This document shows positions 1-11,554 of a stretch of DNA of 64,000 nt, piece by piece (position 1 is the stretch's first letter; the number at the start of each line of letters is the position of its first letter). This DNA comes from Marinobacter sp. F3R11 (GTDB taxonomy: Bacteria > Pseudomonadota > Gammaproteobacteria > Pseudomonadales > Oleiphilaceae), in NCBI RefSeq assembly GCF_003318275.1, contig NZ_QOCH01000003.1:408532-472531 (forward strand). The letters run 5' to 3'. Under the pieces are notes generated by a model. It was not told where the DNA came from. It saw nothing but the letters and a program-made list of their open reading frames with translations, and searched no databases. A program made the translations under genes and the position numbers.

Positions 1-145
1 TGGATGTGGCATGTTGTCGCGGTTTCAGGGTCTTTCAACATACTCAAGACAGAGAGTCTTTCCGTCATCGGTTTGTGTCATGCCCCGGTACTCCCTACAC
101 TGTTTAATGAAACTGATAATTCAGAGACACAGGGAGAATGGCAAA

Positions 146-1423
146 GTGAGCAACAAAGAATTGCAGACACTCAAAGAACGCTATGTTGCAGCGGGTGTGG
201 CAAGCCCTAATGAACAGTTTGCCGACCATGCAACCAACGCGGAACTGTGGGACGCAGACGGCAAACGCATGATCGACTTTGCCGGGGGTATTGGTGTACT
301 CAATATTGGCCACCGGCACCCCAAAGTTGTCGAAGCAGTAAAGAGCCAGCTGGATAAGCTGATGCATACCTGCCAGACGGTCATGCCCTATGAGGGTTAT
401 GTACGCCTGGCCCAGAAGCTGAGTGAAGTAACGCCCGTACGAGGGCATGCCAAGGTTATGCTGGCCAACTCCGGCGCCGAAGCTCTGGAAAATGCCCTCA
501 AAATTGCCCGTTCGGCCACAGGTCGCAACAACGTTATATGTTTTGACGGCGGGTATCATGGCCGTACCTTTATGACCATGGCCATGAACGGCAAGGCAGC
601 ACCCTACCAGACAGATTTCGGAGTGATGCCTGGCTCTGTTTACCGAGCACCTTATCCTGTGCCTTATCACGGCGTGAGCGAGGATGAAGCTCTGCGTGGT
701 CTGCGCATGACCATGAAGACCGACTCCCCGGCAAACCAGACAGCTGCCATAGTGCTGGAACCGGTGTTGGGTGAGGGCGGTTTTTACGCTGCTCCAGCCA
801 GCTTCCTGAAAGAGATCCGCAAGATCTGCGATGAGAACGGCATCATGATGATTGTCGACGAAGTCCAGAGCGGCTTTGGTCGTACCGGCAAGATGTTTGC
901 TATAGAACATAGCGGTGTTGAGCCAGACATCATGACCATGGCCAAGAGTATGGCTGACGGTATGCCGATTTCAGCCATTGTTGGCACCGACAAATTCATG
1001 GATTCATCAGGGCCTAACTCTCTGGGCGGCACTTATACAGGCAGCCCGACAGCCTGTGCAGCTGCCCTGGCAGTATTCGATGTGTTCAAAGAGGAAGATA
1101 TTCTGAGCAAGAGCCTTCGCCTGGGTGAGAAGCTGAATCAACGTTTCTCTCAATGGCAGGAGCAGTTCACTCATGTGGACAATGTTCGCGGTCTCGGCCC
1201 CATGGCAGCATTCGAGATGGTAGAAAGCAAGGAAAGCCGTAAACCTATGCCGGAACTTGCGGCGGATATCACCAGAAGGGCCAAGGAGAAGGGTCTGATC
1301 CTTCTCAGCTGCGGCATGTATGGAAACACCTTACGTTTCCTTATGCCCGTTACAATTGAGGACAGTGTCCTGGAGGAAGGCCTCAGTATTGTGGAGGAAA
1401 GCCTGAAAGAAGCGGGCGCTTAA
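146..1423 (+). CDS. gabT: 4-aminobutyrate aminotransferase (GabT-type, class III PLP transaminase)
   Basis: PLP-dependent class III aminotransferase. By family it moves the amino group of 4-aminobutyrate (or a similar omega-amine) to 2-oxoglutarate, giving succinate semialdehyde and glutamate in the cytosol. The 425-residue product follows E. coli GabT closely over its length: an N-terminal SNKEL, FAGGIGVLN near 45-53, ANSGAEALENALKIAR near 107-122, the cofactor aspartate in IVDEVQSG (about D238), and the Schiff-base lysine in MAKSMADG (about K267). The start is set at GTG 146 because AGGGAGAA lies 7 bases upstream and the protein then opens as GabT does; the frame stays open further upstream without similarity. 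It is followed by its own terminator, so it is probably monocistronic. A related omega-amino acid or diaminobutyrate transaminase cannot be excluded from sequence alone. Confidence 0.85.
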   Translation: MSNKELQTLKERYVAAGVASPNEQFADHATNAELWDADGKRMIDFAGGIGVLNIGHRHPKVVEAVKSQLDKLMHTCQTVMPYEGYVRLAQKLSEVTPVRGHAKVMLANSGAEALENALKIARSATGRNNVICFDGGYHGRTFMTMAMNGKAAPYQTDFGVMPGSVYRAPYPVPYHGVSEDEALRGLRMTMKTDSPANQTAAIVLEPVLGEGGFYAAPASFLKEIRKICDENGIMMIVDEVQSGFGRTGKMFAIEHSGVEPDIMTMAKSMADGMPISAIVGTDKFMDSSGPNSLGGTYTGSPTACAAALAVFDVFKEEDILSKSLRLGEKLNQRFSQWQEQFTHVDNVRGLGPMAAFEMVESKESRKPMPELAADITRRAKEKGLILLSCGMYGNTLRFLMPVTIEDSVLEEGLSIVEESLKEAGA

Positions 1424-1446
1424 TACAGAAAACCGCTGTCACAAAG

Positions 1447-1471
1447 CCGAACCTACGGGTTCGGTTTTTTT
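1447..1471 (+). terminator. Rho-independent terminator of gabT
   Basis: A 7-bp perfect stem (CCGAACC 1447-1453 with GGTTCGG 1458-1464) with loop TACG is followed by seven T residues. It lies 24 bases after the gabT stop. Confidence 0.85.
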
Positions 1472-1522
1472 ATGGCGTTCGTCGTATACTGCCCTGAGCT
1501 GTTTCACCAATCAGGCAGAATT

Positions 1523-2260
1523 ATGAATTCACCGAACACCAACTCTGTACCCGACCACAAGCCCAGGCCCTGGGTCGATCTGCTCGTCAGCATCATCATT
1601 CCATCCGTTATTCTGATGAAATTCAGCGGCGATCAGCATCTTGGCAGTGTCAACGCTCTGATCCTGGGTCTGGCATTTCCCCTGGGTTGGGGACTGTTTG
1701 AGTTAATCCGTTATAACAAGAAGAACTTTATCGCCTTACTGGGCCTGGTAAGCGTCGGGTTAACAGGCGGTATCGGTTTACTCGAGCTTGATGCCGGGTG
1801 GCTGGCGATAAAAGAGGCGGCAATTCCGGCGATTATCGGCCTGGCAGTACTGGTTTCTACCCGCACCAAGTATCCGCTGGTTCGCACACTTCTCTATAAC
1901 CCCAATGTACTCGATGTGGAAAAAATTCATGGGGCGCTGGAGGAGAAAAACTGCGTAGAGCAATTTGAAGAACGTTTATTGAAGGCCAGCTACTTTTTTG
2001 CCGGTACCTTTTTGTTCTCATCCATCATGAACTATGTGCTTGCGCGCTGGATTGTGGTCAGTCCCTCGGGTACACAAGCATTTAACGAAGAGCTTGGCAG
2101 AATGACTCTGGTCAGCTATCCAATGATAGCTATTCCCTCCATGGTCATGATGATGCTGATTTTTTACTATCTTTGGCGAACCATACGCCGCCTTACAGGT
2201 TATACCCTGGAAGAGGTGATGGCACCTCATCTGGCGGAGAAAGATAAGGCGAGCTCATAA
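1523..2260 (+). CDS. VC0807-family integral membrane protein
   Basis: A 245-residue polytopic membrane protein of the VC0807 family, function unknown. Hydrophobic stretches can be seen at about residues 20-35, 45-60, 70-90, 95-115, 155-180 and 200-225. The text KFSGDQHLG, GLVSVGLTGGIGLLELD, AIPAIIGLAVLVSTRTKYPLVRT and FNEELGRMT is typical of the family. The start is ATG 1523, preceded by AGGCAGA; the reading frame runs on upstream to 1472, but that stretch overlaps the gabT terminator. Automatic pipelines sometimes label this family an MFS transporter, which the length and topology do not support. It shares no operon with its neighbours: a terminator lies on each side. Confidence 0.75.
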   Translation: MNSPNTNSVPDHKPRPWVDLLVSIIIPSVILMKFSGDQHLGSVNALILGLAFPLGWGLFELIRYNKKNFIALLGLVSVGLTGGIGLLELDAGWLAIKEAAIPAIIGLAVLVSTRTKYPLVRTLLYNPNVLDVEKIHGALEEKNCVEQFEERLLKASYFFAGTFLFSSIMNYVLARWIVVSPSGTQAFNEELGRMTLVSYPMIAIPSMVMMMLIFYYLWRTIRRLTGYTLEEVMAPHLAEKDKASS

Positions 2261-2322
2261 ATATTGAGGAGGGAATTCGTTAAATAACAGTATATTACAA
2301 GCACACACCTGCATTTACAGCA

Positions 2323-2364
2323 CAAAAAAGCGGCCAGAGAATCATTCTCTGGCCGCTTTTTTTT
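2323..2364. terminator. Bidirectional Rho-independent terminator
   Basis: A 12-bp perfect inverted repeat (2329-2340 and 2346-2357) with loop ATCAT has an A-run on its left and an eight-T run on its right. It can end both the plus-strand gene at 2260 and the minus-strand gyrB transcript. Confidence 0.9.
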
Positions 2365-2383
2365 ACTTCCTGGTAACCCTTTA

Positions 2384-4834
<2,451 letters not shown>

Positions 4835-4877
4835 CTACGGCTGCTTCTATGCAGGCCAGGGAGTTGGTATGCCGGTT

Positions 4878-6011
4878 TTATTCTTCCTTCAATTTGCCAT
4901 GTTCCACGTGGAACATCCGATAATCAGGTATCTCGTTGCCATTCCACAAAGAATCCGGATCCGGACGTTCAATGGCGGTAATAAATACCTGACAACGTAA
5001 TTGCTGTAACTTGCGGGCCAACATAACTCTGTGGCCCTCATCCAACTCGGCGTTAATGTCATCAACCAGAAAGCTGACCTGCTTTCCGAGATCATTCAAC
5101 ACCATGCTCTGGGCAATTTTCATCAAAATAACGAGGGTTTTCTGTTGGCCGCGAGAAAAGGTTTCCGCTACCGGTCGTCCCTGAAATTTGATTCGGATAT
5201 CCGCACGGTTAGGCCCGTAAAGGGTGTGCCCCATGCGCATCTCCTGCTCCCTGTGGCGGGAAAGTACATCAACCAGTGATTGACCAGTATCCCACCCCGG
5301 GTAGAACTCCAGTTTCAACCCTTTCGTCCAATTCACATCCACTTCGTTAACCAGACTGTCAAACGCACTTTTGAACTGATCAAAGGCGGCTTTACGGGCA
5401 TCACTTATTCTTTCGCTCAGTGTCGCGTACTGGGCATCCCATATACGCAACATGGATTCGTCTATTCTAGCATTTCTCAGCGTTTGATTCCGCTGTGATG
5501 TTACTCTCTGACACTGTTGCCAACTAATTGCGAAAGAAGGTTCCACGTGGAACACTGCCCAATCAAGAAACTGACGTCGCTTTCCAGGCCCACCCGCCAC
5601 TATATCGAATACCCCAGGATCAATAACCGAAACCGGTAAATGCTTCGCGAGACTGGAAAGACTTCGCACCCCTTCGCCATCTACGCGAAGCGTTGTTTCT
5701 TTCTGAACTACATCCCTGGAGATACCTAAGCGATGAGCGAAAGCACCCGCGGACTGTGTATTACGTTCATCATCAAACCCATGATCCAGACCGCCAAACA
5801 CCGTGAACCTTTGTTGGCCATGCTGAACGACCGCCTGGTGGCGGTTAACCCGGAAAGAACGCCCAAGCCCAAGATAACCGATAGCCTCAAGTACACTGGT
5901 CTTCCCGCTGCCGTTAGCACCGTAAAGTAAATTAAACGACGGTGAGAACGAAACAGGCTCAGCGGGGGAGAGGTTGCGGAAAAACTCTGTATGGAGTTTC
6001 ACTAGCGCCAT
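4878..6011 (-). CDS. recF: DNA replication and repair protein RecF
   Basis: SMC-like ATPase that, with RecO and RecR, loads RecA at gapped DNA and stalled forks. The 377-residue protein has Walker A GANGSGKTS (31-39), the RecF-type LGLGRSFR, DPGVFDIVAGGPGKRRQFLDW, the signature FSRGQQKTLVI and Walker B-like FLVDDINAELDE. The gene carries two parS-type 16-mers (4900-4915 and 5539-5554), each read in frame as the peptide FHVE (residues 154-157 and 367-370). The upstream gene ends in a terminator at 6059-6095, so recF probably has its own promoter in the short gap after it, not the dnaA-dnaN one. Confidence 0.96.
   Translation of the reverse strand: MALVKLHTEFFRNLSPAEPVSFSPSFNLLYGANGSGKTSVLEAIGYLGLGRSFRVNRHQAVVQHGQQRFTVFGGLDHGFDDERNTQSAGAFAHRLGISRDVVQKETTLRVDGEGVRSLSSLAKHLPVSVIDPGVFDIVAGGPGKRRQFLDWAVFHVEPSFAISWQQCQRVTSQRNQTLRNARIDESMLRIWDAQYATLSERISDARKAAFDQFKSAFDSLVNEVDVNWTKGLKLEFYPGWDTGQSLVDVLSRHREQEMRMGHTLYGPNRADIRIKFQGRPVAETFSRGQQKTLVILMKIAQSMVLNDLGKQVSFLVDDINAELDEGHRVMLARKLQQLRCQVFITAIERPDPDSLWNGNEIPDYRMFHVEHGKLKEE
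4900..4915. promoter_or_regulatory. parS centromere site 1 (within recF)
   Basis: The perfect 16-bp palindrome TGTTCCACGTGGAACA. It matches the ParB-binding parS sequence of Pseudomonas-type chromosomes (core GTTCCACGTGGAAC). parA and parB lie in this same window. Confidence 0.85.
5539..5554. promoter_or_regulatory. parS centromere site 2 (within recF)
   Basis: GGTTCCACGTGGAACA, which differs from the first site only in the outermost base; the 14-bp core palindrome is intact. It lies 639 bp from site 1. Confidence 0.85.
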
Positions 6012-6058
6012 AGAAGGGACAGCTCATCGCGGCAACAAGAAGAATGGACGTATCCATG

Positions 6059-6095
6059 AAAAAAGGCAGCATTTCAGGGTTACTGGAATGCTGCC
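6059..6095 (-). terminator. Terminator of the kinase-like gene (minus strand)
   Basis: On the minus strand GGCAGCATT (6095-6087) pairs with AATGCTGCC (6073-6065), the inner stem adding a few more pairs. Six T residues (6064-6059) follow. It separates the kinase-like gene from recF. Confidence 0.75.
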
Positions 6096-6131
6096 CTAGT
6101 GTACAAAACCACACAAGTGAAGGCGAATGCC

Positions 6132-7403
6132 TCAGTGAAGCATATTAAGACGCTCGTCCATAAATACGTCCATTTCGGGCGCAAGAATATGAACGTAACG
6201 GTCAAAATACAGGAACTGCTTCAAAAGCAACGCAAATTCCCGGGGGAAATGAAGCCCGTGGCTTTCGCCCACTTTCACCATATCCATCAAGATACTATTT
6301 ACATCATCTTCGGCCTGGTCAGCGTGATAGGGGACTTCATCAGGCACCATTTTGTCCATCTGCTGATACAGTTTACGCAAGTCCGCTGCCAGATCCTCCG
6401 CCCTGACAGTCTGGCTGGTGACGCCAATACGAATCATGGCCTCGGCCATACCATCAAAATTACCGACCATCACTGATGAAATAAAGTCACTGACAGCCTG
6501 CCAGGTGTCTGGGCGGATCCGCCCGACAATACCAAAATCAATGAAGCCTACACGCCCGTCTTCTAATACCATCAGATTACCGGCATGCACATCTGCATGG
6601 AAAAATTCGCATTGGGTAAGGCTGGCAAACCAGGTATTCATTGCCGTAATTAAAGTCCGTTCGGGATCCTTGGCATAACCCCGGATACTCTCGAGATCCG
6701 TCAAAGAGACTCCATGGAAACGCTCCATTGTGAGTATTCTCCGGGTACTGCAGTGTTCGTAAACCAGGGGAACGGTGGCGTCTTCATTATGTGTTTCGTG
6801 GAGGAAGTTGCGAAACACCTTGAGATTATTCGCCTCTTTGATGAAATCACATTCTTCCATCATGGTACGCTGGATTTCTTCAACAATACCCGAGAGCGAC
6901 GTCCAGGAGAGCTTTGGCGCCAGGGTTTCAAGTATCCGCGCTGAGAGATACAGAAAATTCAGATCTGTCAGCAGAATATTTTCAACGCCAGGCTTCTGAA
7001 CCTTGATGACAACTTCTTCTCCTGTGACCAACCGGGCAGTGTGCACCTGTGCAATGGAGGCTGAAGCCAGGGCCACGGGGTCAATATCAGAGAATACCTC
7101 GTCTATCGGTCTACCCAGTTCATCACGGATAATCCGTTTTATAACGCCGAAAGGCAGATTGGGAGTCTGGTCCAGACAGTATTGAAACTCTTCTACATAT
7201 TCTTCAGGAAAGAAGGTAGGTGAACTGGCAATGAATTGCCCAAGCTTGATGTAAGTCGCGCCTAAGGATTCAAACGTCTGGCGCAACAGGCGCGGAGCAG
7301 GGGGACGATCCCCTGCTACCCACCGGGCACCGGTCCGGCCCAATACAGAGAGCGTTTGCCCGATTCTGAATGCGCCTTTGATTCCGTTGGTTACGGTGCC
7401 CAT
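6132..7403 (-). CDS. ABC1/UbiB-family atypical kinase (AarF-like)
   Basis: Member of the ABC1/ADCK/UbiB protein-kinase-like family, whose best-known bacterial member supports ubiquinone synthesis. The family marks are the KxGQ motif KLGQ (53-56), the alanine-rich loop LASASIAQVH (112-121), the VIKVQKPG lysine, HADVHAGN as catalytic loop and FIDFG as metal loop. The product has 423 residues and stops at FMDERLNMLH. It lacks the C-terminal transmembrane pair of canonical UbiB (about 540 residues), so it is better called UbiB-like. ATG 7403 is preferred over the adjacent GTG 7406 because AGGAG lies 7 bases upstream of the ATG. Its 10-base spacing to dnaN suggests co-transcription with dnaA-dnaN. 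Its link to replication, if any, is unknown. Confidence 0.85.
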   Translation of the reverse strand: MGTVTNGIKGAFRIGQTLSVLGRTGARWVAGDRPPAPRLLRQTFESLGATYIKLGQFIASSPTFFPEEYVEEFQYCLDQTPNLPFGVIKRIIRDELGRPIDEVFSDIDPVALASASIAQVHTARLVTGEEVVIKVQKPGVENILLTDLNFLYLSARILETLAPKLSWTSLSGIVEEIQRTMMEECDFIKEANNLKVFRNFLHETHNEDATVPLVYEHCSTRRILTMERFHGVSLTDLESIRGYAKDPERTLITAMNTWFASLTQCEFFHADVHAGNLMVLEDGRVGFIDFGIVGRIRPDTWQAVSDFISSVMVGNFDGMAEAMIRIGVTSQTVRAEDLAADLRKLYQQMDKMVPDEVPYHADQAEDDVNSILMDMVKVGESHGLHFPREFALLLKQFLYFDRYVHILAPEMDVFMDERLNMLH

Positions 7404-7413
7404 CACACATCTC

Positions 7414-8517
7414 CTACAGCCTCATCGGCATGACCACATAAAGGCAGCGGTTATCATTTTGCGATTCAATCAAAGCGCTGCTGTTTGGATTGGATAGAGT
7501 TAGCTTCACCTGATCCTCATCCAGTGCATTCATCACATCCACCAGATAGCCGACATTAAAACCTATCTGAAGCGATTCACCCTGGTAATCAACCGGAAGC
7601 GCGTCTTCTGCCTGCTCCTGATCGGGGTTGTTGGCAAACACCTGAAGTTCGTTTGTTGCCAGATTCAGACGAACGCCACGGATGTTCTCGTGGGAAAGAA
7701 TACCGGCGCGCTGAAGGGTGTTCTTCAGAGTCGCCCGATCCGCCAGAACGACCTTGTCGCCACCACGAGGAATAACCCGGTTGTAGTCCGGGAACTTACC
7801 TTCAATCAACTTGGAGGTGAACGTATAGGACCCGACCGTAGCCCGCAGATGGTTGTCGCCGATAACCAGTGTGACCGGTGTTTCCACATCATCCAGCAAG
7901 CGTGATAGCTCAAGAACACCTTTGCGGGGAACAATTACCTGGCGCGGCTCCGCACACCCGGTATCAAGCTGAACATGGGCCATCGCCAGCCTGTGACCAT
8001 CTGTTGCAACAGTACGCACGTGATCTTTGTCCACTTCGAGCAACAATCCGTTCAGATAATAACGAACATCCTGCTGAGCCATGGCGAAAGCAGTTGCATC
8101 AAACATGCGCCGGAGTTCTTTCTGCGGCAGCTCGAGCCGGAAACTCTCTGGCTCATCTTCTACATTCGGGAAATGCTCTGCTGGTAGTGTGGAGAGTGTA
8201 AAATGACTTGCACCACACCGGACATGAAGCCGGTCGCCTTCAAGCACGAGCTCTATCGGCGCCTCATCTCCCAGGGCCCGACATATGTCTGAAAGCTTAC
8301 GGGCCGGAACTGTAATCCGGCCTGGCTGGTCAACATGAACCGGAGTGACCCGTCCAACCAGCTCCACTTCCATATTCGTTCCGGTCAGGATCAATGAATT
8401 GTCTTCCGCCACCAGCAGTACATTGGACAGTACCGGCATGGTCTGCTTTTTTTCTACGACACCGGCAATGCTTTGCAGAGGTGTGAGCAGGGATTCTCGA
8501 CTGATCGTCAGTTTCAT
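7414..8517 (-). CDS. dnaN: DNA polymerase III beta sliding clamp
   Basis: The ring-shaped processivity clamp of DNA polymerase III and hub for repair polymerases and Hda. At 367 residues it has the usual length. It shows the expected three-fold clamp pattern, with MKLTISRESLLTPLQSIAGVVEKK at the N-terminus (read in short blocks), RFDGKFPDYNRVIP-like LIEGKFPDYNRVIPRG in the third domain region, and the C-terminal VVMPMRL that forms part of the ligand pocket. It lies 40 bases from dnaA on the same strand with no terminator visible between them, which fits a dnaA-dnaN operon. Confidence 0.97.
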   Translation of the reverse strand: MKLTISRESLLTPLQSIAGVVEKKQTMPVLSNVLLVAEDNSLILTGTNMEVELVGRVTPVHVDQPGRITVPARKLSDICRALGDEAPIELVLEGDRLHVRCGASHFTLSTLPAEHFPNVEDEPESFRLELPQKELRRMFDATAFAMAQQDVRYYLNGLLLEVDKDHVRTVATDGHRLAMAHVQLDTGCAEPRQVIVPRKGVLELSRLLDDVETPVTLVIGDNHLRATVGSYTFTSKLIEGKFPDYNRVIPRGGDKVVLADRATLKNTLQRAGILSHENIRGVRLNLATNELQVFANNPDQEQAEDALPVDYQGESLQIGFNVGYLVDVMNALDEDQVKLTLSNPNSSALIESQNDNRCLYVVMPMRL

Positions 8518-8557
8518 GTCACTCAGCTTTCTGTTGTTGGAAGGATGAATGTTATTT

Positions 8558-10024
8558 TCATGTGGTCAGCAACCTCATGAAATTCTGATAGTCTTCGCGG
8601 ATACCGGGATCCGTCTCCTGAAGCTCCACAATCTTCTTGCAGGCATGCAGGACAGTTGTGTGGTCACGCCCGCCAAAAGCATCTCCGATCTCCGGCAGGC
8701 TATGATTGGTCAGCTCTTTCGAGAGCGACATAGCCACCTGGCGGGGCCGGGTAACCACACGGGTACGCCGCTTGGAATGCAGATCCGCCACCTTTATTTT
8801 ATAGTACTCAGCAACCGTGCGCTGAATGTTATCAATACTGACCTGCTTTTCATGCAAAGCCAGAAGATCTTTCAGGCTTTCACGAATAAACGGTGGTGTA
8901 ATCTCAGACCCGGTGAAGTGAGCATTCGCTATCACTAATCGAAGCGCCCCCTCAAGTTCTCTTACATTAGACCGGATTTTCTGTGCAATGAAAAACGCCG
9001 CTTCGCTACTGAGTTTCACGTTTACCTGATCGGCCTTCTTCATCAGAATAGCTACCCGCGTTTCCAGCTCAGGCGGCTCTACCATCACGGTCAGGCCCCA
9101 GCCAAAACGGGATTTAAGACGCTCTTCCATATCCACAATTTCTTTGGGAAACCGGTCACAGGTTACGATCACCTGTTGCCCGCCTTCCAGCAGCGCATTA
9201 AAGGTATGAAAAAACTCTTCCTGGGAGCGCTCTTTACGGGCGAAAAACTGGATATCATCAATCAGCAATGCATCAACCGACCGGTAATATCGTTTGAATT
9301 CGTTGATAGCATTCAGTTGCAGGGCCTTGACCATGTCCGCAACAAAACGTTCTGAACGCAGGTAAGCAACCTTTGCATTCGGGTTACGCCGGACAATATC
9401 ATTCCCGATCGCGTGCATAAGGTGTGTTTTACCAAGGCCCACACCACCGTATAGAAATAACGGGTTATAAGCACCACCGGGGTTTTCCGCGACCTGCATG
9501 GAGGCTGCGCGGGCAAGCTGGTTGGATTTACCCTCCACGAAGGTCTCAAAAGTAAATCCTTCATTAAGGAAGCTCTGGTGTTTGATATCACCTTCTACCT
9601 GTACCGACCGGCGTTCTGAACCTGATCCACCCCCGCTACTCCGGGCTGGACGATTACCTCCGGCTGTTACAGCAACACCTTTCTCTTCGTCAGTGATTTT
9701 CCCTTCCGACTCATCCTGAACACGCGTAGCCGGAGTCTGCTGCGCCGATTCAGAACGCAAAACCGGTTCGCTCTCGCGCGGAGCTGATCCGACTTTCATC
9801 GCGACTCTGGGGGCCTGACCTCCGTTCAACTCCTTGAGAACTTCCTCTATACGCCGAAGATATTTCTCATTCACCCAGTCCATCACAAAACGATTGGGCG
9901 CAAACAACATCAGGTTCCCGTCCCGGTGTTCAGACTGAAGGGGCCTGAGCCAGGTATTAAACTGTTGTGCGGGAAACTCATCCCGGAGTACTTCAAGACA
10001 TTGATGCCAGACGCTGTTAGGCAC
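8558..10024 (-). CDS. dnaA: Chromosomal replication initiator DnaA
   Basis: AAA+ ATPase that binds DnaA boxes at oriC and opens the duplex. The 488-residue product shows domain I ([17 protein letters not shown]...), a Gly/Ser-rich linker (about 80-145), AAA+ Walker A GGVGLGKT (193-200), Walker B LLIDDIQF, and the domain IV DnaA-box-binding signature near the end ([23 protein letters not shown] read in parts). GTG 10024 is chosen because GGGAG lies 9 bases upstream and the product then begins MPNSVW like its relatives. An upstream open stretch to 10072 adds 16 residues without known similarity. oriC lies directly upstream, allowing autoregulation through DnaA boxes. Confidence 0.95.
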   Translation of the reverse strand: MPNSVWHQCLEVLRDEFPAQQFNTWLRPLQSEHRDGNLMLFAPNRFVMDWVNEKYLRRIEEVLKELNGGQAPRVAMKVGSAPRESEPVLRSESAQQTPATRVQDESEGKITDEEKGVAVTAGGNRPARSSGGGSGSERRSVQVEGDIKHQSFLNEGFTFETFVEGKSNQLARAASMQVAENPGGAYNPLFLYGGVGLGKTHLMHAIGNDIVRRNPNAKVAYLRSERFVADMVKALQLNAINEFKRYYRSVDALLIDDIQFFARKERSQEEFFHTFNALLEGGQQVIVTCDRFPKEIVDMEERLKSRFGWGLTVMVEPPELETRVAILMKKADQVNVKLSSEAAFFIAQKIRSNVRELEGALRLVIANAHFTGSEITPPFIRESLKDLLALHEKQVSIDNIQRTVAEYYKIKVADLHSKRRTRVVTRPRQVAMSLSKELTNHSLPEIGDAFGGRDHTTVLHACKKIVELQETDPGIREDYQNFMRLLTT

Positions 10025-10072
10025 GACAGTCCGCTCCCGATAACCCATGAATTTCTCAAACCGGACTAACAA

Positions 10073-10597
10073 CGCCCGATCACAAAAGTTGAGCAGGGAT
10101 TCTAACCCGCCAGCGCCTCCAGTGAAAGTAAAAGCACAAAGCCATAAACAACCTGTGGAAAATTTAATTCACTAATATCAGCTATTTGTAAACTTACACA
10201 CAACCTTGTGTACAGAAATTCAACCATTAGAAGTTACTCACACACAGGTGTGCACAACTGCTCACAAGCTCTGTGTATAATCCCGGGTTTTCCGGTGGAC
10301 AACCACACGCCTGGCCGCAAGCGAAACTTCTCCACAATCCGTCATTCACTTATCCACAAGGCTCAGGCCTACTTCCACTCAGCTTTATGAGTAGTTCAAC
10401 TTTTTGATTTGTATTGTATAAATAGACTTTTACACAGAAACAGGCCTGTGTAATAACAGTAATAATAGATCTTTTAAAGAATTATAGAAAAAGACCTATA
10501 ACTACTATTGTTCGTCAGACACCCTGGCTTTTCTGCCTGTTCCAGCCACCCCCTGCAGGTCCCTCCCAACATCGGCACAAGCGCTTATCAATAAACA
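10073..10597. other. oriC: Chromosomal origin oriC (dnaA-rpmH intergenic region)
   Basis: Non-coding stretch between divergent dnaA and rpmH. Four sites fit the DnaA-box consensus TTWTNCACA: TGTGGAAAA 10154-10162 (reverse), TGTGTATAA 10272-10280 (reverse), TTATCCACA 10350-10358 and TTTTACACA 10428-10436. One-mismatch sites occur at 10195-10203 (TTACACACA), 10249-10257 (TGTGCACAA) and 10328-10336 (TTCTCCACA). The stretch 10387-10510 is strongly AT-rich, with a GATC followed by a T-run at 10468, and is the likely unwinding element. The position matches the Pseudomonas-type origin. Confidence 0.85.
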
Positions 10598-10626
10598 TTG
10601 AACCCAGGATAAAATTTGCATAGAAT
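10598..10626 (+). promoter_or_regulatory. Sigma70-type promoter of rpmH
   Basis: TTGAAC (10598-10603), a 17-base spacer and TAGAAT (10621-10626), 74 bases before the rpmH start. Confidence 0.6.
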
Positions 10627-10699
10627 GCCGCTCCTGTTTTGGTTATTAATTTTTCAGCCAATTCCTAATGTTCAATATTCGAATTGTGAGATAGTCACC

Positions 10700-10834
10700 A
10701 TGAAAAGAACGTTTCAACCAAGCGTCCTGAAGCGTAAGCGCGTACACGGTTTCCGTGCTCGTATGGCAACAGCCAACGGTCGCAAGGTAATTTCCCGTCG
10801 TCGTGCCAAAGGCCGCGCCCGTCTGTCTGCGTAA
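10700..10834 (+). CDS. rpmH: 50S ribosomal protein L34
   Basis: 44-residue basic protein of the large ribosomal subunit that binds 23S rRNA. The sequence [20 protein letters not shown] and the following [19 protein letters not shown] pattern are diagnostic for L34, and the length is exact. The frame is open further upstream to 10616, but ATG 10700 is the conserved start. It is the first gene of the rpmH-rnpA-yidD-yidC cluster, divergent from dnaA across oriC. Confidence 0.98.
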   Translation: MKRTFQPSVLKRKRVHGFRARMATANGRKVISRRRAKGRARLSA

Positions 10835-10849
10835 TCTGTTGCTCGCCTT

Positions 10850-11257
10850 ATGAAGGCTTTGAGTTTCCCGAAATCGCATCGTCTTTTACGGCCAGCCGAT
10901 TACGGCAAAGTCTTCAACGACGTGCAGTTGAAGGTTCCTCACAGGAATTTTCTGATCCTGGCTACTCCGAATAACCTCGGACATGCCAGGATCGGTCTTG
11001 TTTTTGCGAAAAAGAATCTGAAACTATCCGTACAGCGAAACCGGATCAAACGTCAGGTGCGGGAAACTTTCCGCCACCAGACAGACCTTCCCGGAATGGA
11101 TATCATCGTTCTTGCACGCCAAGGACTTGCAGTTCTCGATAACCAGACAGTTCGCCAATCCCTTGATGGCCTCTGGCAACGGTTAGCGAAAAAGTACTAT
11201 CAGCTCCCCCCACATAAACCAGCAGAACCTGTGTCTGCCGGAGAGGGAAAAGATTAA
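10850..11257 (+). CDS. rnpA: Ribonuclease P protein component
   Basis: Small basic protein subunit of RNase P, which assists the catalytic RNA in 5' maturation of tRNA precursors. The 135-residue product contains the conserved RNR helix ([15 protein letters not shown], about residues 61-75) and the [10 protein letters not shown] segment. It begins 15 bases after rpmH. Its TAA stop shares one base with the ATG of yidD, a coupling typical of this cluster. Confidence 0.95.
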   Translation: MKALSFPKSHRLLRPADYGKVFNDVQLKVPHRNFLILATPNNLGHARIGLVFAKKNLKLSVQRNRIKRQVRETFRHQTDLPGMDIIVLARQGLAVLDNQTVRQSLDGLWQRLAKKYYQLPPHKPAEPVSAGEGKD

Positions 11258-11550
11258 TGCGCAAGTTGCTGCTTCTTCCTATCCGCTTTTACCAGTACGC
11301 CATAAGCCCTTTGATGGCGAGTCATTGCCGCCATTATCCCACCTGTTCACAATACGCTGTGGAAGCAATTTCGCATCACGGTTCACTGAAAGGTTTGTAT
11401 CTTTCAGTAAAACGCCTGTTGAGATGCCATCCATGGGCGGAAGGTGGTTATGATCCTGTGCCAGATACGTTTCCATCCGGCCAGAAAAAAGTGATCAAGT
11501 GCTGTACGCAAGCTGACCATTCCTCAATAACAACCCAGACCAGACAGTAA
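11257..11550 (+). CDS. yidD: Membrane protein insertion efficiency factor YidD
   Basis: Small inner-membrane-associated protein that helps YidC/Sec-dependent insertion. The 97-residue product has the family signature [20 protein letters not shown], with the paired cysteines, and [16 protein letters not shown]. It overlaps the rnpA stop by one base and lies 4 bases before yidC. The C-terminal tail past residue 75 is of low complexity, as is common in the family. Confidence 0.95.
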   Translation: MRKLLLLPIRFYQYAISPLMASHCRHYPTCSQYAVEAISHHGSLKGLYLSVKRLLRCHPWAEGGYDPVPDTFPSGQKKVIKCCTQADHSSITTQTRQ

Positions 11551-11554
11551 CTCT

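Noticed and set aside
10025-10072. Longer DnaA starting at 10072
   Set aside because: The extra 16 residues resemble no DnaA; GTG 10024 has a better ribosome-binding site and the conserved N-terminus.
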